Source of the DNA: Alcanivorax sp.
Lineage (GTDB): Bacteria; Pseudomonadota; Gammaproteobacteria; Pseudomonadales; Alcanivoracaceae
DNA: 64,000 nt
Assembly (NCBI GenBank): GCA_022565695.1
Contig: JAIUME010000007.1
Span: forward strand, 158,040 to 222,039
Direction of reading: 5' to 3'
Shown here: piece after piece, positions 7,578 to 18,925 of the stretch
Numbering within the stretch: position 1 is the first letter of the stretch
Layout of the letters: the number at the start of each line of letters is the position of its first letter
Notes under the pieces: model-generated
Databases searched by the model: none
What the model saw: the letters and a program-made list of their open reading frames with translations, nothing else
Told to the model about the DNA's origin: nothing
Translations under genes and position numbers: made by a program

Positions 7578-8672
7578 GTGAGTCGGGGGACTCTGCTGAC
7601 GCTGCGCCCCGGCGCGCTGGCCGCCAACGCCCGGCGCGCGCGGGCGCTGGCCGGTGATGCCCGGGTGTATGCCATGGTCAAGGCCAACGCCTACGGCCAC
7701 GGGACTGCCCTGGCGCTGAGCGCCTTCTCGCCCCATGTGGACGGTTTCGGTGTGGCGGTACTGGATGAGGCACGCGCGTTGCGTGCGCTCGGCTGCAGCG
7801 CTCCGGTGATGCTGCTGGAAGGCCCGTTCGATGCGGATGAGCTGGACGAGGCCGGAGCACTGGGGCTGGAGCTGGTGGTGCACAGCGCCTGGCAGCTGGC
7901 GCTGTTGGCGGAGCGCCACAGCACTGCGCCGCTGGTAGTTTGGCTGAAGTGCGATACCGGCATGCATCGCATCGGATTGCCGCCGGCGGCCTGTGCCGGT
8001 GCACTGTCCCGGTTGACGATGTTGCCGGGTGTGACGGTCGCGGGATTGATGACCCATTTCGCCTGCGCGGATGAGCGGCACGACGCCCTGTCGGCATCGC
8101 AACTGTCCACGCTGGTAGCGCTGGCTGAACAGCACGACCTGCCGTTTACGGCGGCCAACTCGGCGGCGCTGTGTCGCTACCCCGACAGCCGCGGGGCTCT
8201 CGTGCGGCCGGGCATCATGCTTTACGGCGGCTCCCCGCAGGCCGGGCAATCGCTGGCGGAACAGGGTCTGGCGGTGACCCAGTGTCTGACTGCCCGACTG
8301 ATTGCCATCAATGATATTCCCGCCGGGGACAGCGTGGGTTATGGCGCCAGCTGGACAGCACAACGCCCCAGCCGCATCGGCGTGGTGGCGATCGGTTACG
8401 GTGACGGCTATCCCCGCCATGCCCCGGCCGGTACCCCCGTGGCCGTGGGCGGTGCGCGCACCGGGCTCGCCGGTCGTGTGTCCATGGACATGTTGACCAT
8501 CGACCTGACGGATTTGCCGGCTGTGAAGGTGGGCGATGAGGTGGAGTTGTGGGGCGATACGGTGAGCGTCGACGAGGTGGCAGCGGCCTGCGGCACCATC
8601 AGTTATGAATTGTTCTGCCAAGTGACCGCGCGTGTCGAGCGCGTGGTGGTGCGGCCAGACGGCACCGCCTGA
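7578..8672 (+). CDS. alr: Alanine racemase
   Basis: A PLP-dependent enzyme that interconverts L- and D-alanine, supplying D-Ala for peptidoglycan. The PLP lysine lies in VYAMVKANAYGHG, about 35 residues from the start, and the catalytic tyrosine in DSVGYGASW. AGRVSMDMLTIDLTDLP is the conserved C-terminal motif. The start is GTG 7578, giving MSRGTLLTLRPGALAANARRAR and 364 residues; the open frame further upstream overlaps dnaB and is not conserved. GGAG is about 12 bases upstream, a little far. It lies between dnaB and radA and is probably cotranscribed with dnaB. Confidence 0.95.
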   Translation: MSRGTLLTLRPGALAANARRARALAGDARVYAMVKANAYGHGTALALSAFSPHVDGFGVAVLDEARALRALGCSAPVMLLEGPFDADELDEAGALGLELVVHSAWQLALLAERHSTAPLVVWLKCDTGMHRIGLPPAACAGALSRLTMLPGVTVAGLMTHFACADERHDALSASQLSTLVALAEQHDLPFTAANSAALCRYPDSRGALVRPGIMLYGGSPQAGQSLAEQGLAVTQCLTARLIAINDIPAGDSVGYGASWTAQRPSRIGVVAIGYGDGYPRHAPAGTPVAVGGARTGLAGRVSMDMLTIDLTDLPAVKVGDEVELWGDTVSVDEVAAACGTISYELFCQVTARVERVVVRPDGTA

Positions 8673-8707
8673 GAGGCCACTGCCGGTAACCCGACGCGGA
8701 TACGAAT

Positions 8708-10075
8708 ATGGCGAAGAAAAAGACAGCCTATGTCTGCACGGAGTGCGGTGCGGACTTTCCCAAGTGGCAAGGCCAGTGCGCGGCGTGCGGCGCCTGGAAC
8801 ACGCTCAGCGAATTTGTCACGGACCCGTCCACGCCTGCGGCAGGACGCGCGGCGCCACGTACCGGGTTTGCCGGTGAGCTGGCGGCGGTGCAACGGCTGG
8901 ACCAGATTGAGCTGACGGAGACACCGCGCATCACCACCGGTATCGGTGAGCTGGACCGGGTGCTGGGCGGCGGGCTGGTGCCCGGCTCGGCGATCCTGAT
9001 TGGCGGCCATCCCGGCGCGGGTAAATCCACCCTGTTGTTGCAGACCCTGTGTCGCCTGGCGCAACAGCGGGATTGTCTCTATATCACCGGCGAAGAATCA
9101 CCGGCCCAGGTCGCCATGCGCGCGGAGCGGCTGCAACTGCCCCGGGACCGGTTGCAGCTGGCGGCGGAAACGGATGTCGAGCGCATCATCGAACTGGCCC
9201 ACAAGGAAAAACCGGCGATCCTGGTGATCGACTCGATTCAGGTGATGTATCTGTCGGCGTTGCAGTCGGCGCCCGGCTCGGTGGCGCAGGTGCGCGAATC
9301 CGCGGCGGCGCTGACGCGCTTTGCCAAGCAGAGTGGCACGGTGCTGATGCTGGTGGGGCATGTCACCAAGGACGGCACCCTGGCGGGCCCCAAGGTGCTG
9401 GAGCACATGATTGATTGCTCGCTGATGCTGGAAGATTCCACCGACTCCCGTTTTCGCACGCTGCGGGGTCTGAAAAACCGGTTTGGCGCCGTCAATGAAC
9501 TGGGGGTGTTTGCCATGACCGGGGAAGGCCTGAAAGAGGTCAAGAACCCATCCGCCATCTTCCTCAATCGTGCAGAGGAAATCGCGTCCGGCTCGCTGGT
9601 GACGATTGTCTGGGAGGGCACGCGGCCCTTGCTGGTGGAGTTGCAGGCGCTGGTCGACCAGAGTCACTTCGGCAACCCGCGTCGCGTATGCGTCGGCCTG
9701 GAGCAGAACCGGTTGGCGATGCTGCTGGCCGTATTGCACCGCCATGGCGGCATTCAGGTGGGCGATCAGGACGTGTTTGCCAACGTGGTGGGCGGCGTCA
9801 AGGTCATGGAGACCGGCGCCGATCTGGCGTTGTTGCTGGCGATTGTGTCGAGCTTCCGCGACAAGGCGTTGCCGAAAGAGCTGGTGGTGTTCGGTGAGGT
9901 GGGGCTCTCCGGTGAGATACGGCCCGTGCCGCAGGGGCAGGACCGGTTATCCGAGGCGGCCAAGCACGGTTTCCGCAAGGCCATTATTCCCCGGGGCAAC
10001 CGCCCGCGTCAGGCACTGGCAGGCATGGAAGTGATTGCCGTCGCCACACTCGCTGAGGCGCTGGAGCACCTGTAG
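8708..10075 (+). CDS. radA: DNA repair protein RadA
   Basis: RadA (Sms) is a RecA-related DnaB-type helicase that promotes branch migration in recombination. The 455 residues hold an N-terminal four-cysteine zinc finger (C10, C13, C24, C27 in YVCTECGADFPKWQGQCAACG), a Walker A loop GGHPGAGKSTLLLQ, the RadA-specific KNRFG motif in LRGLKNRFGAVNELGVF, and a C-terminal Lon-protease-like domain (VFANVVGGVKV ... VVFGEVGLSGEIRPVPQGQDRL). It follows alr by 35 bp on the same strand and converges with the PilZ gene. Confidence 0.97.
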   Translation: MAKKKTAYVCTECGADFPKWQGQCAACGAWNTLSEFVTDPSTPAAGRAAPRTGFAGELAAVQRLDQIELTETPRITTGIGELDRVLGGGLVPGSAILIGGHPGAGKSTLLLQTLCRLAQQRDCLYITGEESPAQVAMRAERLQLPRDRLQLAAETDVERIIELAHKEKPAILVIDSIQVMYLSALQSAPGSVAQVRESAAALTRFAKQSGTVLMLVGHVTKDGTLAGPKVLEHMIDCSLMLEDSTDSRFRTLRGLKNRFGAVNELGVFAMTGEGLKEVKNPSAIFLNRAEEIASGSLVTIVWEGTRPLLVELQALVDQSHFGNPRRVCVGLEQNRLAMLLAVLHRHGGIQVGDQDVFANVVGGVKVMETGADLALLLAIVSSFRDKALPKELVVFGEVGLSGEIRPVPQGQDRLSEAAKHGFRKAIIPRGNRPRQALAGMEVIAVATLAEALEHL

Positions 10076-10095
10076 CGGCTTTTCACGTCAGCAGA

Positions 10096-10467
10096 TCAAC
10101 TGTCTTCCAGCAGCCACAGTGCATCCATGCCATCGTCCTCGCCCAGGTGCAGGGCCAGCAGACGCCGCAGATGCTGCATGGATTCCACATCAATGGTAGT
10201 GAAGGCCATGCCGGCCATGCCCTTGTTGGTGCGCACTACCTTGCAGGGCAGGAGGATGCGAATGTCCGAATCCTCCATCAGCAATTTGAGCGAGGCCGTC
10301 TCCCCCTGCGGTAGCGGGAAGCCGGACGGCTCATTGATCAGCGCCCCGCGCAGAGACAGATCTATCACCTCGACGCTGAACAGCCGGCCTTGAATTTCCA
10401 GGTGCGCCTCGCCATCAAATGGCGCGCGCGGAAAGCGACGCTTTTCCGAAATCATAAGCTCATCCAT
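10096..10467 (-). CDS. PilZ domain protein, probable cyclic-di-GMP receptor
   Basis: A 123-residue single-domain PilZ protein. Both c-di-GMP-binding motifs are intact: RxxxR in KRRFPRAPF near residue 10 and DxSxxG in IDLSLRGALI. The barrel strands SLKLLM and LLPCKVVRTNKGMAGMAF follow. It would sense c-di-GMP and act on an unknown partner. It lies 40 bp downstream of ettA on the same strand and may be cotranscribed with it. A start at the second Met (10455) is also possible. Confidence 0.88.
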   Translation of the reverse strand: MDELMISEKRRFPRAPFDGEAHLEIQGRLFSVEVIDLSLRGALINEPSGFPLPQGETASLKLLMEDSDIRILLPCKVVRTNKGMAGMAFTTIDVESMQHLRRLLALHLGEDDGMDALWLLEDS

Positions 10468-10507
10468 GGATCAGCACCTGGCAGTCCAGACAACCTTTAG
10501 TCTGCGA

Positions 10508-12175
<1,668 letters not shown>

Positions 12176-12312
12176 AAAATCCGACCAGTCAAAAAAGGCG
12201 CTTTGCCCCGGCGGGCTCAGGCGCGGTTCAGGTGGCGCCTAAGCTAACCGAAGCCGGGCACGGATTAAAGCCCGCAGCCGCATAAGCTCTGACTCTGATC
12301 GCGACCAGTCAA

Positions 12313-12333
12313 CCTTTTGGCTGAGCCAAAAGG
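12313..12333. promoter_or_regulatory. 21-bp near-perfect palindrome between ettA and the lipoprotein gene
   Basis: CCTTTTGGCT and AGCCAAAAGG are separated by one base. Each side of the ettA-lipoprotein spacer also carries GACCAGTCAA (12183 and 12303 regions). It could be an operator or a short hairpin in an RNA. No T-run follows. Confidence 0.45.
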
Positions 12334-12493
12334 CCCATGGCTGGTTTGAAAAGGGATGGGGCATTATGGGATTCGAAGTGTGATGCATGTCACATGCTGT
12401 TCGGGGTTCCGGCTAAAAGCCCTGCCCGGTGTTCAGTCCCGCCTCGGGTGCCATCAGACAAGGTTGAAATCCCTTATTACGGAGTACAAGGAC

Positions 12494-14698
12494 ATGAAAA
12501 AGGAACTGACTTTCAGGCAGGCGGGGGCGGCGATCGCGCTGGCCTGCGCGGTGGCCCTGACAGCGTGCGGTGGCAGTAGCTCCTCTAATCGTGGCGGCCC
12601 CTCAGAGACGGCGGTGGGCGGTACAGCCGCCAAGGGCCTGGTGCTGGGCGGGTTGGTGGAAGCCCGCAATCTGGACGGCGAACTGATTGCCAGCACCAGC
12701 ACCAGTACCGAGGATGGCAGCTATTCACTGGATTTGCCGGCCAGTGTCAGCGGGCTGTTGCGGCTTGAAGTGAAACCCCAGGCAGGCGCGGAAGTCATCT
12801 GCGATGCGCCGGTCTGTGTTGAGGAAGGCGGCATCCCGACGGTCGAGTTCGGCGATCGTTACCCGCTGGACTTTACCCTCAGCAGTCTTGTTCGTGTGGA
12901 TGCCACCGCCACAAGCCTGTCAGCGGCGATCACTCCCATGACCACGCTGGTGGATCGTCATTTCAGCGCGCAAGCCGACCAGTCGCCCGAGGCGCTGACC
13001 GGCTCCAACCAGTACATTCGTGGCCTGCTCGGGCTGGATCGTGACCCGTCATTGATTGCGCCCCTGGATATCACCAGCCCGGCAACAGCAGATGCGGACG
13101 CCATCCGTTACGCCCTCATCAACGCCGCATTTGCCGGCCTTGCCAATGATGCGCCGGGCGGTCTCGCGGGCGTGTTTGACGACCTGGCAGCGACATTTGC
13201 CACCAGTCAGGTGACCTCGGCGCAGATCATGGCCATTCAGACTGCGGTGGCGGACGTTGCCAGTGCCGTGGATCCGACGCAGGTGCCCGGTGTGGCCATT
13301 GCGGCGGCCATTGCCGACAGTGCGCTGGACAATGCCCTGGCGGCCTGTGAGGCCGGCAGCTGCGGACCGGTGGCACCGCCTGCGGACGGGTTTGCCGATA
13401 ACCTGGCTCAGGCCAAGACGCTGGCCAGCCGGCTTCGGGCTGTGGCCACCAATCTGATGGCGGAGTTTTTCGATGAAAGCGGTGATACCTTGCCGGAAAT
13501 CCAGACGTTGCTGGATCAGGCTGGCGTGGCGGTATCGGTGCTGGGCGATGTACAGGATTTTGACGACGGCATCGAGGCACTGGGTGAGGCCGCAGTGATC
13601 CTGCTGTTCCATCTGCTCACGTCCGAGGATACCGGCCCCATCTTGCTGAGTGACGCGGCCGAAGCGTTCTTCGTGTTTGCGGACGGCGACGATGATATGC
13701 CGCCAGCGTCCTTTGATGCGGGCGACTATGTGGGCAGCTTCTCCTCTGATGGCGACAGCGCCATCCTGACAGGCGCCCAGATTCGCGGTGTCGCGGTCAG
13801 CATGAATGCGGCGATTCCGGCGAATGCCACTTTCGGTGAGATGCTGGACGGGTTTGTCTTCTCCGGCAGCGCCTCAGTGGGTGAGAGCCAGACGGTCCTC
13901 GACAACGCATCGCTGAAGCTGGCACTGACGGACGGCACACTGGCACTGGATCCGGCACTGCTGGATGAGGAAGAGGGCATTGACGATCTGCTGGACGGGC
14001 TTGCACTGGCGGCCTTCCAGATTGCCGGTGACATTACCACCACCAACAGCGGTGATACACCGTCCAGCTTCAGCGGGATGTTCATCCTGGATCTGGTGCG
14101 TAACGACAGCCTGGCGGCGGCACTGGATGATGATCCGGAAGCAGAAGGCCTGTCTGCCGTTGCCCTGTTGCCGGCGCTGCTCCAGGTCAAGGGGATGTTG
14201 ACGGCCGGGGACGCTGCATTTGATGCAGAGCTGAAGCTGGAATTCGTCAATGCCGGCACGCTGGTATTGCCGGACGGCCTGTTGACGGATGACGAGGGCG
14301 AGATCAGCGAGTCGGTGGATGAATTCGCGCAGATCATCTTCGAGTTCAAGACCAGTGCGGTGCTGGCGCCAGCGTTTTCCAGTGCTGAACTGCGCGTGCT
14401 GGCGGAGCGCACAGCGTTTCTGGCCGGTGAGGCAAGCATCACGCTCAAGGTGGGCAGCGATACCTTTGAGCTCAAAGGCAGTGTTGCCGGTGTGGGTGAC
14501 GACTATGACGCTCTGAATGATGCCGAGCCTGTGATCACGCTTTCCGACACGCAAGGGGCCGAGTTTGAAATCCTGCCTCTGGCACAACCGCTGGTGGCAC
14601 GTATCAAGAAAGACGGTACGGTCTACGGCACGGTGCGCGAAGAAAACGGCGTGTATCTGATCCTGTGGGCGGATAACACTTTTGAAACCCTGTTCTGA
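12494..14698 (+). CDS. Large lipoprotein of unknown function
   Basis: A 734-residue protein. The start at ATG 12494 is chosen because a lipoprotein signal follows directly (MKKELTFRQAGAAIALACAVALTACGG, lipobox LTAC at about 25); an open extension of 46 codons upstream has no such logic. GGAG lies 9 bases upstream. After Ser/Gly-rich residues comes a short region like a carboxypeptidase-regulatory/SdrB fold (AAKGLVLGGLVEARNLDGELI ... EDGSYSLDLP). The rest is acidic and rich in Ala, Leu and Asp, with no motif I recognise. It is probably anchored to the outer membrane. A strong terminator follows. Confidence 0.85.
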   Translation: MKKELTFRQAGAAIALACAVALTACGGSSSSNRGGPSETAVGGTAAKGLVLGGLVEARNLDGELIASTSTSTEDGSYSLDLPASVSGLLRLEVKPQAGAEVICDAPVCVEEGGIPTVEFGDRYPLDFTLSSLVRVDATATSLSAAITPMTTLVDRHFSAQADQSPEALTGSNQYIRGLLGLDRDPSLIAPLDITSPATADADAIRYALINAAFAGLANDAPGGLAGVFDDLAATFATSQVTSAQIMAIQTAVADVASAVDPTQVPGVAIAAAIADSALDNALAACEAGSCGPVAPPADGFADNLAQAKTLASRLRAVATNLMAEFFDESGDTLPEIQTLLDQAGVAVSVLGDVQDFDDGIEALGEAAVILLFHLLTSEDTGPILLSDAAEAFFVFADGDDDMPPASFDAGDYVGSFSSDGDSAILTGAQIRGVAVSMNAAIPANATFGEMLDGFVFSGSASVGESQTVLDNASLKLALTDGTLALDPALLDEEEGIDDLLDGLALAAFQIAGDITTTNSGDTPSSFSGMFILDLVRNDSLAAALDDDPEAEGLSAVALLPALLQVKGMLTAGDAAFDAELKLEFVNAGTLVLPDGLLTDDEGEISESVDEFAQIIFEFKTSAVLAPAFSSAELRVLAERTAFLAGEASITLKVGSDTFELKGSVAGVGDDYDALNDAEPVITLSDTQGAEFEILPLAQPLVARIKKDGTVYGTVREENGVYLILWADNTFETLF

Positions 14699-15836
14699 AC
14701 CAGGCTTTTCTCAGCAAACCTCTCCCCGCCGGTGCTGCAATGATGCAGCCCGGCGGTTCTTTTTATGGCTGGCCGCACGGCTGGCCATTGGCCTGTTTTT
14801 TCTCGGTGTCAGTCTGTATTCAGCGGTCGCCGGGGCAGCGTCTGATGTCTGGATGACCGAATTCACGTCTCGCAGTGTGGCGGAGCCGGTGCCTCTCGCG
14901 GCATTGGTGGGGCGCTGGGATGCCAGGCTGTCATCTGGTCGACAGGCCTGGACCCGTAACCGGCTTGTCACCGGTTGGCGCCGGGACGCGTTGTCCCTGG
15001 CATACGTGCAGCGCTATGACTACGCGATGCGCTTCAGCGAAGACACGGCAGAACTTTACTGGCGAGACCGCAATGACCAGCCGCTGCCCGCGGGTCGCAC
15101 CTACGACGTGCAACTTCGTGCCCGCCATCTGCGCGCCCAGGGCGTGCGATTCGGCTGGCACCACCAGGTGTCGGGCGGGTGGTATGCCGAGAGTTATCTG
15201 CATCTGTTGCAGGGGCAGTCGTTTCAGGATGGGCGGCTCAGCGGCCAGCTGGCGGCGGGCGGACAGCTTTACACGGGCGATGCGATCATTACCTATCGCT
15301 ATTCAGACGACAAATTGCTGGACCATGATTTTCCGTCGCCAGCCGGACAAGGGCTTGCAGCCGATGTGCGCATCGGTTGGCGCGGCGAGCGGTTTGCTGC
15401 GGAGCTGGACATCCAGGATCTGTGGTCTGTGATGCGTTGGCAGGACGCGCCCTTTACGCTCGGCACCTTGAATACGGAAGGGCGGGCCGGTGAAGGCCTG
15501 AGCCTGCAGCCGCTGCTGAGTGGTCGGCGCGGCGGTAGCAACTATACGCAGTCGTTCCCGCATTACAGCCGTTTTATGCTGGCAGATCGGCGGCCAGGTT
15601 GGCAGCCGCAACTGGCTGGCGAGTATTTCCAGGATCGGCTGCTGTTGCAGCCGGGGCTGGCCAGGTCCTTTCTCTGGGGGACGGTATCGACCGGCTACGA
15701 GATGCGTTACCGGCAATGGCTGGTTGGCATCGCTGACCGGGACAACCGCTGGCGTGTGCAGGTGGGCACTGATCGTTTCCGTACCGAGGAGGCACGCAGC
15801 CTCACGTTGGCGATCACGCTTGCCATTCCGTTTTGA
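14682..15836 (+). CDS. Putative outer-membrane or envelope protein, start uncertain
   Basis: Function unknown. The frame runs up to 384 residues. A hydrophobic segment LAARLAIGLFFLGVSLYSAVAGAA looks like a signal peptide cut near AGA-AS. The mature part alternates charged and aromatic residues like beta strands and ends in LAITLAIPF, a terminal Phe as in many outer-membrane barrels. The start is a puzzle. The first available codon is TTG 14682, inside the end of the previous gene, and the previous gene's terminator (14726-14764) then lies within the coding region. No ATG, GTG or TTG stands in frame between the terminator and the signal peptide. Either a non-standard codon is used or the frame was altered. 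Confidence 0.65.
   Translation: MKPCSEPGFSQQTSPRRCCNDAARRFFLWLAARLAIGLFFLGVSLYSAVAGAASDVWMTEFTSRSVAEPVPLAALVGRWDARLSSGRQAWTRNRLVTGWRRDALSLAYVQRYDYAMRFSEDTAELYWRDRNDQPLPAGRTYDVQLRARHLRAQGVRFGWHHQVSGGWYAESYLHLLQGQSFQDGRLSGQLAAGGQLYTGDAIITYRYSDDKLLDHDFPSPAGQGLAADVRIGWRGERFAAELDIQDLWSVMRWQDAPFTLGTLNTEGRAGEGLSLQPLLSGRRGGSNYTQSFPHYSRFMLADRRPGWQPQLAGEYFQDRLLLQPGLARSFLWGTVSTGYEMRYRQWLVGIADRDNRWRVQVGTDRFRTEEARSLTLAITLAIPF
14726..14764 (+). terminator. Rho-independent terminator after the large lipoprotein gene
   Basis: CCGCCGG then GCTGCA pair with TGCAGC then CCGGCGG (13 bp with one bulged T, loop ATGA), followed by TTCTTTTT. It lies 27 bases after the lipoprotein stop codon. Confidence 0.85.
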
Positions 15837-15838
15837 GA

Positions 15839-16840
15839 TCAGTGGGTGAGCGGGTCCAGCATGCGCTGGAACAACCACCCGACATGGCCGGAGCTGAAAC
15901 TGTATGGCATGCGCAGTGGCGTAGCGACGGGGCTGATGACGTCATCCTCCCGAGTGCCCACGCCGAAGCGAAACACATAGGTGCCGCGCATGCCCATGCG
16001 CAGATCGCTGATGACAATGGTGCCGTCTTCCTCCTCGACACTGTAAAAGCCATGGGTGAAGCGTTTCAGCTCCTGCACTGCCCAGTTGTCGGCGAGCGGT
16101 GTCAGCAGCGCGGGTTGGTGCGTGATCGCTTCAAAGGTCGGCGTGCGCTGGCCGTCCAGTAGTGAATAGAACCCCTCGTAATAACGGTCGCCATCCATCA
16201 CCAGGATACGCCAGATCAGCGTATTGAATGCCCCGGGGGTGGTGAGGATGCGCTCATAGGACACGTTGTGATCAGCCAGATGGTGACGCACCACCTGCTC
16301 GGTATGCCACTTCATGCCGCCCGCCCACACCAGGTACAGGCAGCTGAGCACCAGCCCCACCGTATTGGCGCGGCTGCCGCGTTCCGGTGAGCGACTGAAC
16401 AGTGCTATGCCGACGCCGATCAGCAGCGGCAGGGTGTAGAGCGGGTCGATGATGAAGATCACCGAGCCGCTGACCGGATAATTGGTCAGCGGCCAGAACA
16501 GCTGGGTGCCATAGACAGTGAGCGCATCGAGCAGGGTGTGGGTGGCCAGCACCAGAAAGATCAGCAGCGCCCAGCGCCCTGTATGTCGGGCGGTGTCTGG
16601 ATGCAGGCGGCGGGCCAGCCAGACCAGCAGGGGGGTGGCCAGCGCCATGATCAGCAGGGAATGACTGAACGAGCGGTGATAGATGAACGCTGACACAGGA
16701 TCCGCGACCGGTATCAGCACATCCAGATCGGGCAGGGTGCCCAGGGCGGCACCCCAGAGAATCGCCCGGCGGCCGATCTGGCGGCCCAGTACGGCATGGC
16801 CCACGGCACTGCCGAGGGCGATCTGGGTCAGTGAATCCAT
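15839..16840 (-). CDS. Membrane-bound metal-dependent hydrolase, YdjM/DUF457 family
   Basis: A 333-residue inner-membrane protein. MDSLTQIALGSAVGHAVLG is the family N terminus. Likely metal-site residues are visible: GTLPDLDVLIP, HRSFSHSLL and THTLLDALTVYGTQLFWPL. Four or five hydrophobic helices occupy the first two thirds and a soluble C-terminal part follows. The family is annotated as a putative metal-dependent hydrolase; the substrate is unknown. The gene converges on the envelope-protein gene with a 2-bp gap. Confidence 0.85.
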   Translation of the reverse strand: MDSLTQIALGSAVGHAVLGRQIGRRAILWGAALGTLPDLDVLIPVADPVSAFIYHRSFSHSLLIMALATPLLVWLARRLHPDTARHTGRWALLIFLVLATHTLLDALTVYGTQLFWPLTNYPVSGSVIFIIDPLYTLPLLIGVGIALFSRSPERGSRANTVGLVLSCLYLVWAGGMKWHTEQVVRHHLADHNVSYERILTTPGAFNTLIWRILVMDGDRYYEGFYSLLDGQRTPTFEAITHQPALLTPLADNWAVQELKRFTHGFYSVEEEDGTIVISDLRMGMRGTYVFRFGVGTREDDVISPVATPLRMPYSFSSGHVGWLFQRMLDPLTH

Positions 16841-17043
16841 GGGGCGGGCTCCGGGTCAGGGCTGCTGAGTCAGCCGTTCACGCTGCCGTGCCGGGCGTGA
16901 CGGCGGCGTCAGCGGGTGTTTGACGCCTTGTGGCCGTTGCGGGTCGGATAATGGCATGAGTCTCAGGGTTCTACAAAGCTGGCAGGGCAGGCAGCTCATG
17001 CTGGAATGAGCGCTTCTCAAGTGCGTCCGGCGCGGCAATTGGG

Positions 17044-17049
17044 TAGAAT
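17044..17049 (+). promoter_or_regulatory. -10 box (TAGAAT) upstream of glyA
   Basis: TAGAAT lies 42 bases before the glyA ATG. I see no convincing -35 hexamer, so an activator may be needed. The rest of the 251-bp spacer 16841-17091 holds no gene. Confidence 0.4.
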
Positions 17050-17091
17050 ATGCCACCCCGTCATTCACCTCATCGACCTCAAGGGCATCAC

Positions 17092-18342
17092 ATGTTCGGT
17101 AAAGACATGACCATCGCGGAATTTGATCCTGATATCCAGCGCGCTATTGATGGCGAGATCCGCCGTCAGGAAGCGCATATCGAGCTGATTGCATCAGAAA
17201 ACTATGCGTCGCCACGGGTGATCGAAGCCCAGGGCACTGTCCTTACCAACAAGTATGCTGAAGGCTATCCCGGCAAGCGCTATTACGGTGGCTGCGAGTT
17301 TGTGGATCAGGTCGAGCAACTGGCCATTGACCGCGCCTGTGCGCTGTTTGGCTGCCAGTTTGCCAACGTGCAGCCGCACTCCGGTTCCCAGGCCAACGGC
17401 GCGGTGTTTCTGGGTCTGCTGCAGCCGGGCGACACCGTGCTGGGCATGAGCCTGGCCCACGGCGGCCATCTTACCCATGGCGCCAAGCCGAACTTCTCCG
17501 GCAAGACCTACAACGCGGTTCAGTATGGCCTGAATCCGGACACCGGCCTGATCGACTACGACGAGGTCGAAGCGCTGGCGGTGGAGCACAAGCCGAAGAT
17601 GATCATTGCCGGCTTCTCGGCCTACTCCCAGAAGCTGGATTTTGCCCGCTTCCGCGAGATTGCCGACAAGGTGGGCGCCATCCTGATGGTGGACATGGCC
17701 CACGTGGCCGGCCTGGTTGCCGCAGGTGTCTATCCGAACCCCTTCCCGCACGCGGATGTGGTCACCACCACCACCCACAAGACCCTGCGTGGTCCCCGTG
17801 GCGGCCTGGTGCTGACCAACGATGAAGACATCGCCAAGAAGATCAATTCTGCAGTCTTCCCGGGCGGCCAGGGCGGCCCGCTGATGCATGTGATCGCGGC
17901 CAAGGCGATCTGCTTCAAGGAAGCCATGGGCGATGATTTCAAGACCTATCAGCAGCAAGTGGTGAAGAATGCCCAGGCCATGGCCCAGGTGTTTGTTGAT
18001 CGCGGTTTTGACGTGGTCTCCGGCGGCACCGAGAATCACCTGTTCCTGCTCAGCCTGATCAAGCAGGACATCACCGGCAAAGATGCTGACGCGGCCCTGG
18101 GCCAGGCGCACATCACCGTTAACAAGAATGCTGTGCCCAATGATCCGCGCTCGCCCTTCGTGACGTCCGGCCTGCGCATCGGCACCCCCGCAGTGACCAC
18201 GCGCGGCTTTACCGAGGGTGACTGCCGTGAGCTGGCAGGCTGGATCTGCGACATCCTCGACAACATGGGCGACGAGTCCGTGATTGAGCGGGTGCGCGGT
18301 CAGGTGTCAGCGATCTGCGAGCGTCTGCCTGTATACGGCTGA
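17092..18342 (+). CDS. glyA: Serine hydroxymethyltransferase
   Basis: A PLP enzyme converting serine and tetrahydrofolate to glycine and 5,10-methylene-THF, the main source of one-carbon units. It has 416 residues from ATG 17092, preceded by AAGGG; the 14 codons upstream are not conserved. Motifs: [39 protein letters not shown] (substrate region), and the PLP-lysine site [32 protein letters not shown] is near the end. nrdR follows 49 bp later. Confidence 0.98.
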   Translation: MFGKDMTIAEFDPDIQRAIDGEIRRQEAHIELIASENYASPRVIEAQGTVLTNKYAEGYPGKRYYGGCEFVDQVEQLAIDRACALFGCQFANVQPHSGSQANGAVFLGLLQPGDTVLGMSLAHGGHLTHGAKPNFSGKTYNAVQYGLNPDTGLIDYDEVEALAVEHKPKMIIAGFSAYSQKLDFARFREIADKVGAILMVDMAHVAGLVAAGVYPNPFPHADVVTTTTHKTLRGPRGGLVLTNDEDIAKKINSAVFPGGQGGPLMHVIAAKAICFKEAMGDDFKTYQQQVVKNAQAMAQVFVDRGFDVVSGGTENHLFLLSLIKQDITGKDADAALGQAHITVNKNAVPNDPRSPFVTSGLRIGTPAVTTRGFTEGDCRELAGWICDILDNMGDESVIERVRGQVSAICERLPVYG

Positions 18343-18391
18343 CGCGACGCGTTCAGCCCTGATGACACGCCCCTGATGACCGGAGCCAGCC

Positions 18392-18892
18392 ATGCATTGC
18401 CCGTTCTGTGGTGCTGAGGAAACCAAGGTCATCGATTCGCGTCTGGTCGCCGACGGCGGCCAGGTGCGTCGTCGTCGCCAATGTCTGACCTGCGATGAGC
18501 GCTTTACCACCTTCGAGACTGCCGAACTGGTGATGCCGCGGGTGATCAAGTCCGACGGTACCCGCGAACCCTTTGACGAGGCCAAGCTGCGTGCCGGCAT
18601 GCTGCGGGCGCTGGAGAAGCGTCCGGTGAGCATGGAAGACCTGGAAGCATCGGTCACCCGCATCGGCCATCGCCTGCGTGCTACCGGCGAGCGCGAGCTG
18701 CCAGCCCGTGAGCTGGGCGAGCAGGTCATGGAGGAATTGCGACAGCTGGACGATGTGGCCTATGTGCGCTTCGCGTCAGTTTATCGCAGCTTCCAGGACA
18801 TATCCGATTTTCGGGCCGAGGTGGACCGGCTGGAAAAAGCCGGCCGCAAAGCGCCGTCCCTGTCACCCATGCCACCACGTCCCAAAAAGTAG
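18392..18892 (+). CDS. nrdR: Transcriptional repressor NrdR
   Basis: NrdR represses ribonucleotide reductase genes according to the ATP/dATP level. The 166 residues have the N-terminal zinc ribbon (CPFC at 3-6 and CLTC in [16 protein letters not shown]) and an ATP-cone domain ([29 protein letters not shown] ... [18 protein letters not shown]). It is the first gene of the nrdR-rib run found in many gammaproteobacteria. Confidence 0.97.
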   Translation: MHCPFCGAEETKVIDSRLVADGGQVRRRRQCLTCDERFTTFETAELVMPRVIKSDGTREPFDEAKLRAGMLRALEKRPVSMEDLEASVTRIGHRLRATGERELPARELGEQVMEELRQLDDVAYVRFASVYRSFQDISDFRAEVDRLEKAGRKAPSLSPMPPRPKK

Positions 18893-18925
18893 GTTGCCGC
18901 AACCCGCCGACCAGTGAGGATGCCA

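Noticed and set aside
6170..7687. 505-codon open frame opposite dnaB and its intein
   Set aside because: Antisense to conserved coding sequence, Arg/His/Gln-rich translation without motifs; a typical shadow in high-GC DNA.
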